Position numbers and translations under genes: made by a program. From Enterenecus faecium (lineage in GTDB: Bacteria; Bacillota; Clostridia; Oscillospirales; Oscillospiraceae), in the NCBI GenBank assembly GCA_018713215.1, contig DVFO01000067.1:1-12811 (forward strand): a stretch of 12,811 nucleotides of DNA. Direction: 5' to 3'. Shown here in pieces: positions 1 to 5,431 of this stretch (positions within the stretch are counted from its first letter, which is position 1; every line of letters begins with the position of its first letter). Below the pieces are notes generated by a model, which saw only the letters and a list, made by a program, of their open reading frames with translations, was not told the DNA's origin and made no database searches.

Positions 1-2
1 AT

Positions 3-1103
3 AATAATAATCATGCAGACGGAACCAATATTCAGCTCTGGGAGCAAAATGGCACCGCCGCACAAGTGTTCCACATCGAACCCAGTGAGGTGGAAGGGTA
101 TTATTATCTTGTTCACAGTCAAAGCGGAAAGGTACTTGATCTCGAGTGGGGCGGAACCGCATCTCAAACCAATGTTCAGCTATATACCAAAAATGGCACC
201 GATGCGCAACTGTGGGAGCCTCTGTTGGCATCGGGGTCCCAAGTAAATGTGACTTTTAGGGCAAAATGCGGAAAAGTTCTTGACGTATGCAGTGGTGCAA
301 GCAGCAATGGCACCAACATTTGGCTTTTCGAGTCCAATGGCACTCCTGCACAGGCATTCCACCTTGTTCCAGTGGATGGCTCTAATATAGCTTATGTCAA
401 CACCGCTTCTGCCAATCTGAATCTGCGCAGTGCCCCTTCCACAAGTGCCTCTATCCTTGCCAAGCTCCCGAAGGGCACAGCAGTAGAAGTCCTCAGTGGA
501 GATGAAAATGGGTGGACGCAAGTCTTGGTCAATGGCCACGTTGGCTATGTCTCCACCCAATACCTGAAATTTACATCCGCTTCCCAGTCCACTTCCTCCA
601 GTGCTGAACAGCAAATTTCGGCAAAGCTCAAAGAAATGATGGACGGCAGCTTCAAAAACGGCACTTACAAAGTGGGAACCAGATACCAAGGCCCCTACTA
701 TACGGAACAATGTAAAGGTTTTGCCAAGAGCGTTCACCAACAATTATTTGGTTATAACATTGGCTCGACTAAGGCAAAGCCTTATAATTACCAAATCAAC
801 ATTAACAGCAATAACACAACGTGTGTGGGTTCTTTGACCAACCTTGCCAGCAAAAGCAATGGCGACTTGGCTGCTCTTTTGAGACAAGCCCGCCCCGGTG
901 ACTTCATCCAAGTACGACGTACGACGGGTGGCAGTCATTCTATGATTGTTGTGTCTGTCAGCGACAGCAATATTACGGTATACGAAGCCAATGTCGACTG
1001 GCAGAATGGCATCCAAACAGCGACTTATAGCTTTAGCACTCTACGGTCTCGCAACCAGGCGCTGTCCCTGTATTCTGCCAAGGACTACTCCCTTCATTGC
1101 TGA
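3..1103 (+). CDS. Partial ricin-lectin / SH3b / CHAP-like cell-wall enzyme (5' end missing)
   Basis: The reading frame is open to the window edge, so the N-terminus is missing; 366 residues are visible. Residues 1-126 carry repeated ricin-type beta-trefoil units (NIQLWEQNG, NVQLYTKNG, NIWLFESNG, each with a nearby GKVLD), which bind carbohydrate. Residues about 129-190 form a bacterial SH3 domain (NLNLRSAPS, then GWTQV and GYVS), a cell-wall binding module. After a Ser-rich linker, residues about 205-366 look like a CHAP-type cysteine amidase/peptidase: Cys237 in EQCKGFAKSV, His312 in GGSHSMIVVSV, and Glu328/Asn330 in VYEANVDW match the family's Cys-His-Glu-Asn order. The likely role is secreted peptidoglycan cleavage guided by sugar binding. 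Base composition is visibly AT-richer than the other genes, which hints at acquisition. A prophage or secreted autolysin origin cannot be told apart here. The domain calls are firm; substrate is inference. Confidence 0.8.
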   Translation, partial: NNNHADGTNIQLWEQNGTAAQVFHIEPSEVEGYYYLVHSQSGKVLDLEWGGTASQTNVQLYTKNGTDAQLWEPLLASGSQVNVTFRAKCGKVLDVCSGASSNGTNIWLFESNGTPAQAFHLVPVDGSNIAYVNTASANLNLRSAPSTSASILAKLPKGTAVEVLSGDENGWTQVLVNGHVGYVSTQYLKFTSASQSTSSSAEQQISAKLKEMMDGSFKNGTYKVGTRYQGPYYTEQCKGFAKSVHQQLFGYNIGSTKAKPYNYQININSNNTTCVGSLTNLASKSNGDLAALLRQARPGDFIQVRRTTGGSHSMIVVSVSDSNITVYEANVDWQNGIQTATYSFSTLRSRNQALSLYSAKDYSLHC

Positions 1104-1220
1104 TTCTCATCCCAATTATCAGGATGAGCTCGTCGCAGAATAGCAAAATTCTTCGGTAGATCTTCCTTTGCCGCTTCCTCGTAGCGGGTTTGATGACATT
1201 CATTAATCTTAAATTAAAAT

Positions 1221-1267
1221 AAAGATAGACTGGGCAACCCCTTTCAGGCTGCCCAGTCTATCTTTTT
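1221..1267 (+). terminator. Rho-independent terminator of the lectin/CHAP-like gene
   Basis: A perfect 16-bp stem (AAAGATAGACTGGGCA paired with its complement ending at 1265) with a 13-nt loop is followed by a T-run. It lies 117 bases after the stop codon. The symmetric stem flanked by A-run and T-run could work on both strands. I see no gene in 1104-1220 or between here and the promoter at 1418. Confidence 0.9.
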
Positions 1268-1417
1268 ATTAACCTATTTTACATCAGGCCCACTGACCCA
1301 CAGGCGTTGTCCTAATATCTTCCAGGAGAGGCAAGCCCCTCCCCTACTGCCAAACCCATAATCTGTACCACTCCAGCGGCACACCATCATTATTCATACT
1401 TCATTTGCCTTTCCCCC

Positions 1418-1446
1418 TTGACAATGCATCCCCCCTGTGATACTCT
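1418..1446 (+). promoter_or_regulatory. Sigma-A promoter of the gntR-ABC operon
   Basis: There is a perfect -35 TTGACA at 1418-1423. Two -10 readings are possible: TACTCT at 1441-1446 with a 17-bp spacer, or GATACT at 1439-1444 with an extended TG at 1436-1437. The palindromic operator begins at 1447, directly at the expected transcription start, as expected for autorepression. Confidence 0.75.
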
Positions 1447-1473
1447 AACTGTACTAGTACATCTAGTACAGTT
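1447..1473. promoter_or_regulatory. Palindromic GntR operator
   Basis: This is a perfect 11-bp inverted repeat, AACTGTACTAG and CTAGTACAGTT, separated by TACAT. It sits just after the -10 element and 28 bases before the GntR start codon. YtrA-type GntR repressors commonly bind dyads of this kind in front of their own operons, so the gene product at 1502 is the likely ligand-responsive repressor of this site. Confidence 0.8.
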
Positions 1474-1501
1474 CATACAGCTGAGAAAGGCGGTGAAGGC
1501 G

Positions 1502-1867
1502 GTGTTACATCTCAACTACCGAGACGGGCGGCCCATCTACGAACAGGTGAAGGAGGGGCTGCGGCAACTGGTGATCTCCGGGGCCATTCGGCCGGGGGAT
1601 AAGCTGCCCTCGGTGCGGTCCATGGCGGCCCAGCTGGCCATCAACCCCAACACCATTCAGAAGGCCTACGAGGCGTTGGAGCAGGAGGGGTACGTGTACT
1701 CCATCCCCGGCAAAGGCAGCTTTGCCGCCGACCGCTCCGAGGTGGAGGACAAACGGCGGGAGGAATTGCTGGCCCAGCTATCCAAGCTGGTCCAGGAGCT
1801 GCGGTTTCTGGGGGTCACCGACGAGGAGATTTCCGCGGCGTGCGGACGGAAGGAGGAAGCCCCGTGA
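1502..1867 (+). CDS. GntR-family transcriptional regulator, YtrA subfamily
   Basis: A 121-residue protein with a winged helix-turn-helix at residues about 10-78. The family signatures PIYEQV, SGAIRPGDKLPSVR, NPNTIQKAYEALEQEGY and GKGSF are all present. The C-terminal tail is short (about 40 residues) with no large effector domain, which places it in the YtrA group that controls ABC transporters. The start chosen is GTG 1502, because the protein then begins MLHLNYRDGRPIYEQ as in relatives and has AGAAAGG 11 bases upstream; GTG 1493 is possible but too close to that site. Its stop overlaps the ATPase start in GTGA, so translation is coupled. In Bacillus subtilis the related ytr operon responds to cell-wall antibiotics; an equivalent signal here is inference. 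Confidence 0.9.
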   Translation: MLHLNYRDGRPIYEQVKEGLRQLVISGAIRPGDKLPSVRSMAAQLAINPNTIQKAYEALEQEGYVYSIPGKGSFAADRSEVEDKRREELLAQLSKLVQELRFLGVTDEEISAACGRKEEAP

Positions 1868-2766
1868 TTGAGGCAAAAGCAGTGAGCAAATCCTTTGACG
1901 GATTTCTGGCGCTGAACGATTTGGACATGACGGTACCCAAAGGCTCCATCTACGGCCTGGTGGGTCCCAACGGGGCGGGCAAATCCACCATTCTCCGCCA
2001 CCTGTGCGGGGTGTACCGCCCGGACAGCGGCGTCATCACCGTGGAGGGCCAGCCTGTATACGAAAATCCCGCCATCAAGGAGCGTATGGTGGTGATTCCC
2101 GACGATGTGTACTACTACGGCTCGGCCTCGGTGCGGGAGATGATGAAGTTCTACCGGGGCATGTACCCCACCTTCTCCATGGAGCGATTTGAAAAGCTGG
2201 CGGAGGCCTTCCCCGAGGTGGACGCCAAGCGGCCCATCCGCCGCATGTCCAAGGGTATGCAGAAACAGGCGGCCTTCTGGCTGGCCATGAGCTGCTGCCC
2301 GGACTACCTGCTGCTGGATGAGCCGGTGGACGGCCTGGACCCGGTGATGCGCCGTCAGGTGTGGTCCCTGCTGATGGGAGACGTGGCGGAGCGGGGTACC
2401 ACGGTGCTGGTGTCCTCCCACAACCTGCGGGAGCTGGAGGACGTGTGCGACCATGTGGGTATTCTCAGCCACGGACAGGTGGTCATTGAGCGGTCCCTAT
2501 CCCAGCTCCAGGGCACCACCGTAAAATTACAGGTGGCCTTCCCCGACGGGGTACAGCCTGGGCTGCCCCAGGGGATGGAGGTGCTCCACCAGTCCCAGCT
2601 GGGCCGGGTATACACCTACATTGTCCGAGGCCGTGCGGAAGACGTGCAACAGCAGGTGGAGGCCATCCGGCCCCTGTTTGTGGAGGCGCTGCCTTTGAGT
2701 TTGGAAGAGATCTTTATCTATGAGATGGGAGGGAACGACTATGCGGTGCGGGACATCGTTTTATAA
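1864..2766 (+). CDS. ABC transporter ATP-binding protein (YtrB-like)
   Basis: A 300-residue nucleotide-binding subunit that would power the membrane protein encoded next. Walker A is GPNGAGKST at residues 34-42, Walker B is YLLLDE at 148-153, and the H-loop His is in SSH at 184-186. The signature motif is a degenerate MSKGMQ (128-133) instead of LSGGQ, and the Q-loop region reads VIPDD rather than carrying Gln; both variants occur in this drug/peptide exporter branch. The C-terminal 90 residues form an accessory domain that ends in SLEEIFIYE. The start is GTG 1864, with AAGGAGGAAG at 1850-1859 and a 4-base overlap with the GntR stop. The gene ends 26 bases inside the permease gene. Exporter or envelope-stress role is inferred from the operon type. 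Confidence 0.93.
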   Translation: MIEAKAVSKSFDGFLALNDLDMTVPKGSIYGLVGPNGAGKSTILRHLCGVYRPDSGVITVEGQPVYENPAIKERMVVIPDDVYYYGSASVREMMKFYRGMYPTFSMERFEKLAEAFPEVDAKRPIRRMSKGMQKQAAFWLAMSCCPDYLLLDEPVDGLDPVMRRQVWSLLMGDVAERGTTVLVSSHNLRELEDVCDHVGILSHGQVVIERSLSQLQGTTVKLQVAFPDGVQPGLPQGMEVLHQSQLGRVYTYIVRGRAEDVQQQVEAIRPLFVEALPLSLEEIFIYEMGGNDYAVRDIVL

Positions 2767-4501
2767 TGGGACCTTGGGCAAACAGCTCACCCTGCGGTTT
2801 TGGCCCCTGATTGCCCTGTATTCGGTGATCTGGGCTATGGTCCTCCCCTTTGTGGCCATCACCACCCCCTATCCGTCTCCCTATGGATTCACCTCTCTGG
2901 ATGTGTTATACAACGCCAAACATGTCTTCCAGTGGGTCCCCCTGTTCTTGGCTGTGGGCTTTGGGGTGCTGGTGGCTATGGCAGTATGCAGCCACCTGTA
3001 TTCCACCCGCTCGGCCAACTTTACCGCTGCCCTGCCCCCCAAGCGCACCGCCATGTTTGCCACCCATTACCTCACCGGCCTGCTGTGGCTGGTGGTGCCC
3101 TTCCTGGCCATGGCCGCCATTGCCACGGGCATCTATCAGTTGAAAACCCTGGATTTTATCGCCGTATTCCAGGTCTTTGGGCCGGGCATGTCTATGGGCG
3201 TGGGGCTGCTGCTGTTTTTCTACTCCTTCGCCATGCTGTGCGGCATGCTCACCGGGCATCTGCTGGCCCTGCCCGCCTTTTACGCCATCTTCAACGGTCT
3301 GGTGGGGGGCGTGTGGCTGCTGCTCACCGCCATCTTCCAGGAGTTCTATTACGGCTACCCTGGCAGCGTCACCATCGTCCCCGCTTGGGTGGCGTGGTGC
3401 ACCCCTGTCTGGAACATCTTTTTCCAACATGCTACCCCGGACGGATTTGACCCCCTGGTGGTGGCCGTATACGCTGGGGTGGGCGTCCTCATGGCCCTGG
3501 GGTCCTGGCTGCTCTACCTCAAGCGGCCCATGGAGCGGGCCGGGGATGTGGTGATTTGGGCGGGTCTGCGCCCGGTGTTCCGCTACGGCGTGGCCCTCTG
3601 CTCCGGTCTGGCCCTGGGCTCCTTTACCCGCATTGTGCTGAACCTGGGCCCCCTGGGTCTGGCGGTTTCTGCTATTCTTTGGAGTGTAGCGGGCTGCTTC
3701 GTGGCCCAGATGTTCCTCACCAAGTCGGTACGGGTGCTGCGGTACTGGAAAGGAGCGGGCGCCGTGGCCCTGTCCTTTGCCGCCCTGTTCGGGGTGATTC
3801 AGCTGGACCTCACCGGGTACGAGACCCGGGTGCCGGATGCCGACGACGTGGCGTCTGTAACCCTGTCCGGCTTGAGCAGTCTCCCCGTCGACACCGCCTC
3901 CGATTTTCTGAACATCTCCACCAGCGACTCGGAGGCCATTTCCCTGCTCACCCAACTCCACCAGCAGTTGGTGGACCAGTTTGACACCAACGACTTCGAC
4001 TGGTCCTGTGATTCCTCCACCACCCTGGACCTCTCCTACACCCTGGCCAACGGGACCCGGATTTCCCGCTCCTATCTCGTGCCCCTGTACGTGGAGGAGG
4101 AGAGTCAGCCCGGCACCATCACCTACCTGGCCCATGAGATCGTCAACAACCGCGATCTGATGCTTCAGTCCTACCTCTTCCCGCAAATGGCGAAGAACGG
4201 GTATCGGCTCACCGGCGTAGAGCTGTATGAGGAGTATGCTGTCGATTCCTCCAGTCTATCCGCCTCGGAGGCCCGCAAAGTCTACAAGGCGCTCCTCCAG
4301 GATATTCAGGAGGGCAATCTGCCCCACGGTCTGTTTGAGTACGACAATATCGTGATGCGCCTGGACCTCCTCTGGATCAGTCCTGACGTCAACAGCGCTT
4401 CCTATTATGGCGCCGCTGCCTCCGACATCCACTATATTAATGTGTGCCTCACCGAGCAGGCGGAGCACACCCTGAAGGTATTGGAGGAATTGGGGTACTG
4501 A
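2741..4501 (+). CDS. ABC transporter permease with large extracytoplasmic C-terminal domain
   Basis: A 586-residue membrane protein. The start is ATG 2741, with GGGAGGG at 2727-2733 seven bases upstream; an in-frame ATG at 2720 lacks a site. About nine hydrophobic segments lie in residues 20-355 (for example PLIALYSVIWAMVLPFVAI, LAVGFGVLVAMAV, LALPAFYAIFNGLVGGVWLLL, GAVALSFAALFGVI). They are followed by about 230 soluble residues (356-586) with no further membrane span, probably outside the cytoplasm. This layout fits a permease partner of the preceding ATPase. It is much longer than single-domain YtrC/YtrD-type permeases (around 300-odd residues, from memory). The tail may sense or bind an envelope ligand, but nothing in it names a function. 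No second permease gene follows, so a homodimer is likely. Confidence 0.82.
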   Translation: MRCGTSFYNGTLGKQLTLRFWPLIALYSVIWAMVLPFVAITTPYPSPYGFTSLDVLYNAKHVFQWVPLFLAVGFGVLVAMAVCSHLYSTRSANFTAALPPKRTAMFATHYLTGLLWLVVPFLAMAAIATGIYQLKTLDFIAVFQVFGPGMSMGVGLLLFFYSFAMLCGMLTGHLLALPAFYAIFNGLVGGVWLLLTAIFQEFYYGYPGSVTIVPAWVAWCTPVWNIFFQHATPDGFDPLVVAVYAGVGVLMALGSWLLYLKRPMERAGDVVIWAGLRPVFRYGVALCSGLALGSFTRIVLNLGPLGLAVSAILWSVAGCFVAQMFLTKSVRVLRYWKGAGAVALSFAALFGVIQLDLTGYETRVPDADDVASVTLSGLSSLPVDTASDFLNISTSDSEAISLLTQLHQQLVDQFDTNDFDWSCDSSTTLDLSYTLANGTRISRSYLVPLYVEEESQPGTITYLAHEIVNNRDLMLQSYLFPQMAKNGYRLTGVELYEEYAVDSSSLSASEARKVYKALLQDIQEGNLPHGLFEYDNIVMRLDLLWISPDVNSASYYGAAASDIHYINVCLTEQAEHTLKVLEELGY

Positions 4502-4515
4502 TTCTCCACAAAAGC

Positions 4516-4554
4516 AGCCCCGGGAACATGTCTGGTTGACATTTCCCCGGGGCT
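4516..4554 (-). terminator. Inverted repeat, likely toxin 1 mRNA terminator, overlapping the antitoxin promoter
   Basis: Arms 4516-4532 and 4538-4554 pair at 15 of 17 positions around a 5-nt loop. Read on the minus strand the hairpin is followed by GCTTTTG, a usable U-tract, so it could end the toxin mRNA. On the plus strand it follows the permease stop by 14 bases but has no U-tract. The -35 box of the antitoxin lies in the loop and second arm. Confidence 0.5.
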
Positions 4555-4564
4555 GGAGTAAAAT
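4536..4564 (+). promoter_or_regulatory. Promoter of antitoxin RNA 1
   Basis: TTGACA at 4536-4541, a 17-bp spacer, and TAAAAT at 4559-4564. This is among the best sigma-A promoters in the window. No reading frame with a ribosome site follows it, only a short stretch ending in a terminator, which argues for a noncoding transcript. Confidence 0.8.
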
Positions 4565-4570
4565 ACGGAT

Positions 4571-4658
4571 AGATAAGGGTGCTACCGGCAGACGGCTAGC
4601 CCCCGGATATGGTTAAGAAGTAACCGCGAGCCGGGCAGCTGGGCGGTTACTTCTTTTT
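4571..4658 (+). ncRNA. Putative type I antitoxin RNA 1
   Basis: A transcript of about 88 nt is predicted from the promoter at 4536-4564 to the T-run after the hairpin 4615-4655. The start is approximate, set 7 nt after the -10 box. It overlaps the 3' end of the toxin gene on the other strand, including its last Lys-Lys-stop codons. It would also be fully complementary to the toxin mRNA's 3' region if that mRNA runs to 4510. Convergent overlap at 3' ends is the arrangement of TxpA/RatA and BsrG/SR4 in Bacillus. Antitoxin function is inference. Confidence 0.6.
4615..4658 (+). terminator. Terminator shared by antitoxin RNA 1 and the toxin 1 3' end
   Basis: A perfect 13-bp stem, AAGAAGTAACCGC and GCGGTTACTTCTT, with a 15-nt loop and TTTTT on the plus strand. 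On the minus strand it is followed only by AACC, so it would stop the toxin mRNA poorly. The second arm contains the last toxin codons and its stop. Confidence 0.85.
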
Positions 4659-4736
4659 ATTGCCTTGAAACAGGACAAAAATACTGACAATCAAAATGCC
4701 GATTTGAATCAAATCCGAATACGTCACATAATTCAT
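4647..4736 (-). CDS. Small hydrophobic holin-like toxin 1 (type I toxin-antitoxin)
   Basis: A 29-residue peptide starting MNYVTYSDLIQIGILIVS and ending QGNKKK: a short polar N-terminus, one hydrophobic membrane segment (residues about 9-24) and a Lys-rich tail. The VTY-S/D-DLIQ start and basic end match the 'putative holin-like toxin' peptides of Clostridia and related small type I toxins, which insert in the cytoplasmic membrane. The SD is AGGGGGG (minus strand, 4744-4750), 7 bases before ATG and buried in a hairpin. The copy at 5202-5288 keeps the first 18 residues identical while the DNA differs at third codon positions (ACG/ACA, TAT/TAC, TCG/TCT, CAA/CAG). That is strong evidence that this frame is translated and selected. 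Toxicity has not been shown; a regulatory membrane peptide is the alternative. Confidence 0.78.
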   Translation of the reverse strand: MNYVTYSDLIQIGILIVSIFVLFQGNKKK

Positions 4737-4821
4737 CAGCCAGCCCCCCTTTCCAGGGGGCCAAGAAGCACCCCCCGTTTATGTATAAGGGGGCGTCACC
4801 GCCTACCGATGCTGGTAGCAC
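4737..4821 (-). promoter_or_regulatory. Structured 5' leader of toxin 1 with sequestered ribosome site
   Basis: About 85 nt on the minus strand. The SD G-run pairs with an upstream C-run in CCCCCT-GGAA-AGGGGG, a 6-bp stem with a GNRA-type loop (4744-4760). A second C-run/G-run hairpin follows upstream (4771-4794), so the tracts could swap partners. Such metastable leaders delay toxin translation in known type I systems. Folding here is by eye. Confidence 0.55.
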
Positions 4822-4828
4822 CAAAGAC

Positions 4829-4857
4829 AGAATACCACATATCCTACGCTGTGACAA
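4829..4857 (-). promoter_or_regulatory. Promoter of toxin 1
   Basis: On the minus strand: TTGTCA (4852-4857), a 17-bp spacer, and TATTCT (4829-4834). The same arrangement is kept in copy 2. Confidence 0.7.
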
Positions 4858-4863
4858 CTGATC

Positions 4864-4941
4864 CAGCCCCCAAATGTATTCGTTGACATTTTTCCGGGGC
4901 CGGAGCAAAATACAAATAGATGGAGTAAAGCACAAATAGAT
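4864..4941 (+). repeat. Decayed third antitoxin-promoter unit
   Basis: The stretch resembles 4515-4575: CAGCCCC, then TTGACA (4883-4888), a 17-bp spacer, and CAAAAT (4906-4911) in place of TAAAAT. A 20-base segment, GGAGCAAAATACAAATAGAT, is repeated in tandem with two changes (4902-4921 and 4922-4941). No toxin frame or terminator stem remains. The rest of 4942-5067 holds only scattered fragments (GGGTGCTA, ATCAGCCCC) and a small hairpin at 5028-5042. Confidence 0.6.
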
Positions 4942-5088
4942 AAGGTATTGCAGGAATCAGGGTGCTAATACTCCACAAAATCAGCCCCGTTTAGCGCACG
5001 CCCGTGAATCAAAATATCATCCACAACGTGCTATAGTAGCACACTACAAAACATCAACTTAAGAAATCAGCCCCGGGAACATGTCTGG

Positions 5089-5117
5089 TTGACATTTCCC
5101 CGGAGCTGGAGTAAAAT
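5089..5117 (+). promoter_or_regulatory. Promoter of antitoxin RNA 2
   Basis: TTGACA at 5089-5094, a 17-bp spacer, and TAAAAT at 5112-5117. The boxes are identical to copy 1 although the spacer has changed. Confidence 0.8.
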
Positions 5118-5123
5118 ACACAT

Positions 5124-5213
5124 AGATAAGGGTGCTACCGGCAGACGGCTAGCCCCCGTGGTTTTGGTTAAGAAGTAACCGCACGCTTGGAGGCAGGGCG
5201 GTTACTTCTTTTT
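5124..5213 (+). ncRNA. Putative type I antitoxin RNA 2
   Basis: A transcript of about 90 nt is predicted from the promoter at 5089-5117 to the T-run at 5209-5213. The first 40 bases are nearly identical to antitoxin 1, but the terminator loop and the segment around 5157-5165 differ. It overlaps the 3' end of toxin 2. Read-through could reach the HD-domain gene downstream. Confidence 0.6.
5170..5213 (+). terminator. Terminator shared by antitoxin RNA 2 and the toxin 2 3' end
   Basis: The same 13-bp stem as copy 1 (5170-5182 with 5198-5210) and a T-run, but the 15-nt loop matches copy 1 at only about half of its positions. Confidence 0.85.
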
Positions 5214-5288
5214 ACCTTGCAACAAGACAAGAAAACTGACAATCAAAATGCCAATCTGAATCAAATCAGAGTATGTCACATAATTCAT
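5202..5288 (-). CDS. Small hydrophobic holin-like toxin 2 (type I toxin-antitoxin)
   Basis: A 28-residue paralogue of the peptide at 4647-4736. Residues 1-18 are identical (MNYVTYSDLIQIGILIVS); the rest changes IFVLF to FLVLL and loses one Asn before KKK. All changes keep the hydrophobic segment and basic tail. The SD GGGGGG lies 7 bases upstream of ATG 5288; an ATG directly after the G-run is out of frame and too close to be used. The peptide is far below usual gene-calling length limits and will be missing from automatic annotations. Membrane-active toxin is the likely role, inferred from the family and from the antisense layout. Confidence 0.78.
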   Translation of the reverse strand: MNYVTYSDLIQIGILIVSFLVLLQGKKK

Positions 5289-5375
5289 CAGTCATCCCCC
5301 CTTTCCGGGGGGACTAAGAAGCACCCCCCGTTTATGTATAAGGGGGCATCACCGCCTACCGATGCTGGTAGCACC
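5289..5375 (-). promoter_or_regulatory. Structured 5' leader of toxin 2 with sequestered ribosome site
   Basis: The minus strand reads CCCCCC-GGAAA-GGGGGG just before the start codon, a 6-bp stem covering the SD. The second C-run/G-run hairpin and the CTACC/GGTAG hairpin are also kept. Pairing is preserved although bases around it changed (copy 1 uses a U-A pair next to the loop). Confidence 0.55.
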
Positions 5376-5381
5376 AAAGAC

Positions 5382-5410
5382 AGAATATCATAAATTGTGC
5401 TGTGACACAA
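5382..5410 (-). promoter_or_regulatory. Promoter of toxin 2
   Basis: On the minus strand: TTGTGT (5405-5410), a 17-bp spacer, and TATTCT (5382-5387). The -35 box is weaker than in copy 1. The promoter diverges from the HD-domain gene that starts at 5432. Confidence 0.65.
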
Positions 5411-5431
5411 CACCTCGAGGAGGGCCACGCC

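Larger units (their letters stand above)
4515..4857. repeat. Toxin-antitoxin unit, tandem copy 1
   Basis: About 343 bases that align almost without gaps with 5068-5410. The offset is 553 at both the antitoxin promoter and the toxin promoter, with only a 2-3-base indel difference near the terminator and toxin gene. Everything needed for a type I toxin-antitoxin module is inside the unit: antitoxin promoter and RNA (+), shared hairpin, toxin gene, structured leader and toxin promoter (-). Confidence 0.9.
5068..5410. repeat. Toxin-antitoxin unit, tandem copy 2
   Basis: Second copy of the unit at 4515-4857, in the same orientation, with all parts intact. Its right end, which is the toxin promoter, reaches to 21 bases before the HD-domain gene's start codon. 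The inverted repeat at 5069-5107 matches the one at 4516-4554 but with one more mismatch and a weaker T-run on the minus strand. Confidence 0.9.

Noticed and set aside
4657..4935. Longer open frames through the repeat units (minus 4657-4935 and 5288-5479; plus 4665-4886 and 5187-5393)
   Set aside because: They are in other frames, run through hairpins and promoters, lack ribosome sites, and do not show the third-position substitution pattern that marks the 28-29 codon toxin frames.
5028..5042. GTGCTA-TAG-TAGCAC hairpin as a terminator or operator
   Set aside because: It is short, with no T-run and no gene next to it. I see no support for a role.
4500..5410. CRISPR array
   Set aside because: There are only two long full-unit repeats and one remnant, with no regular short repeats and spacers.
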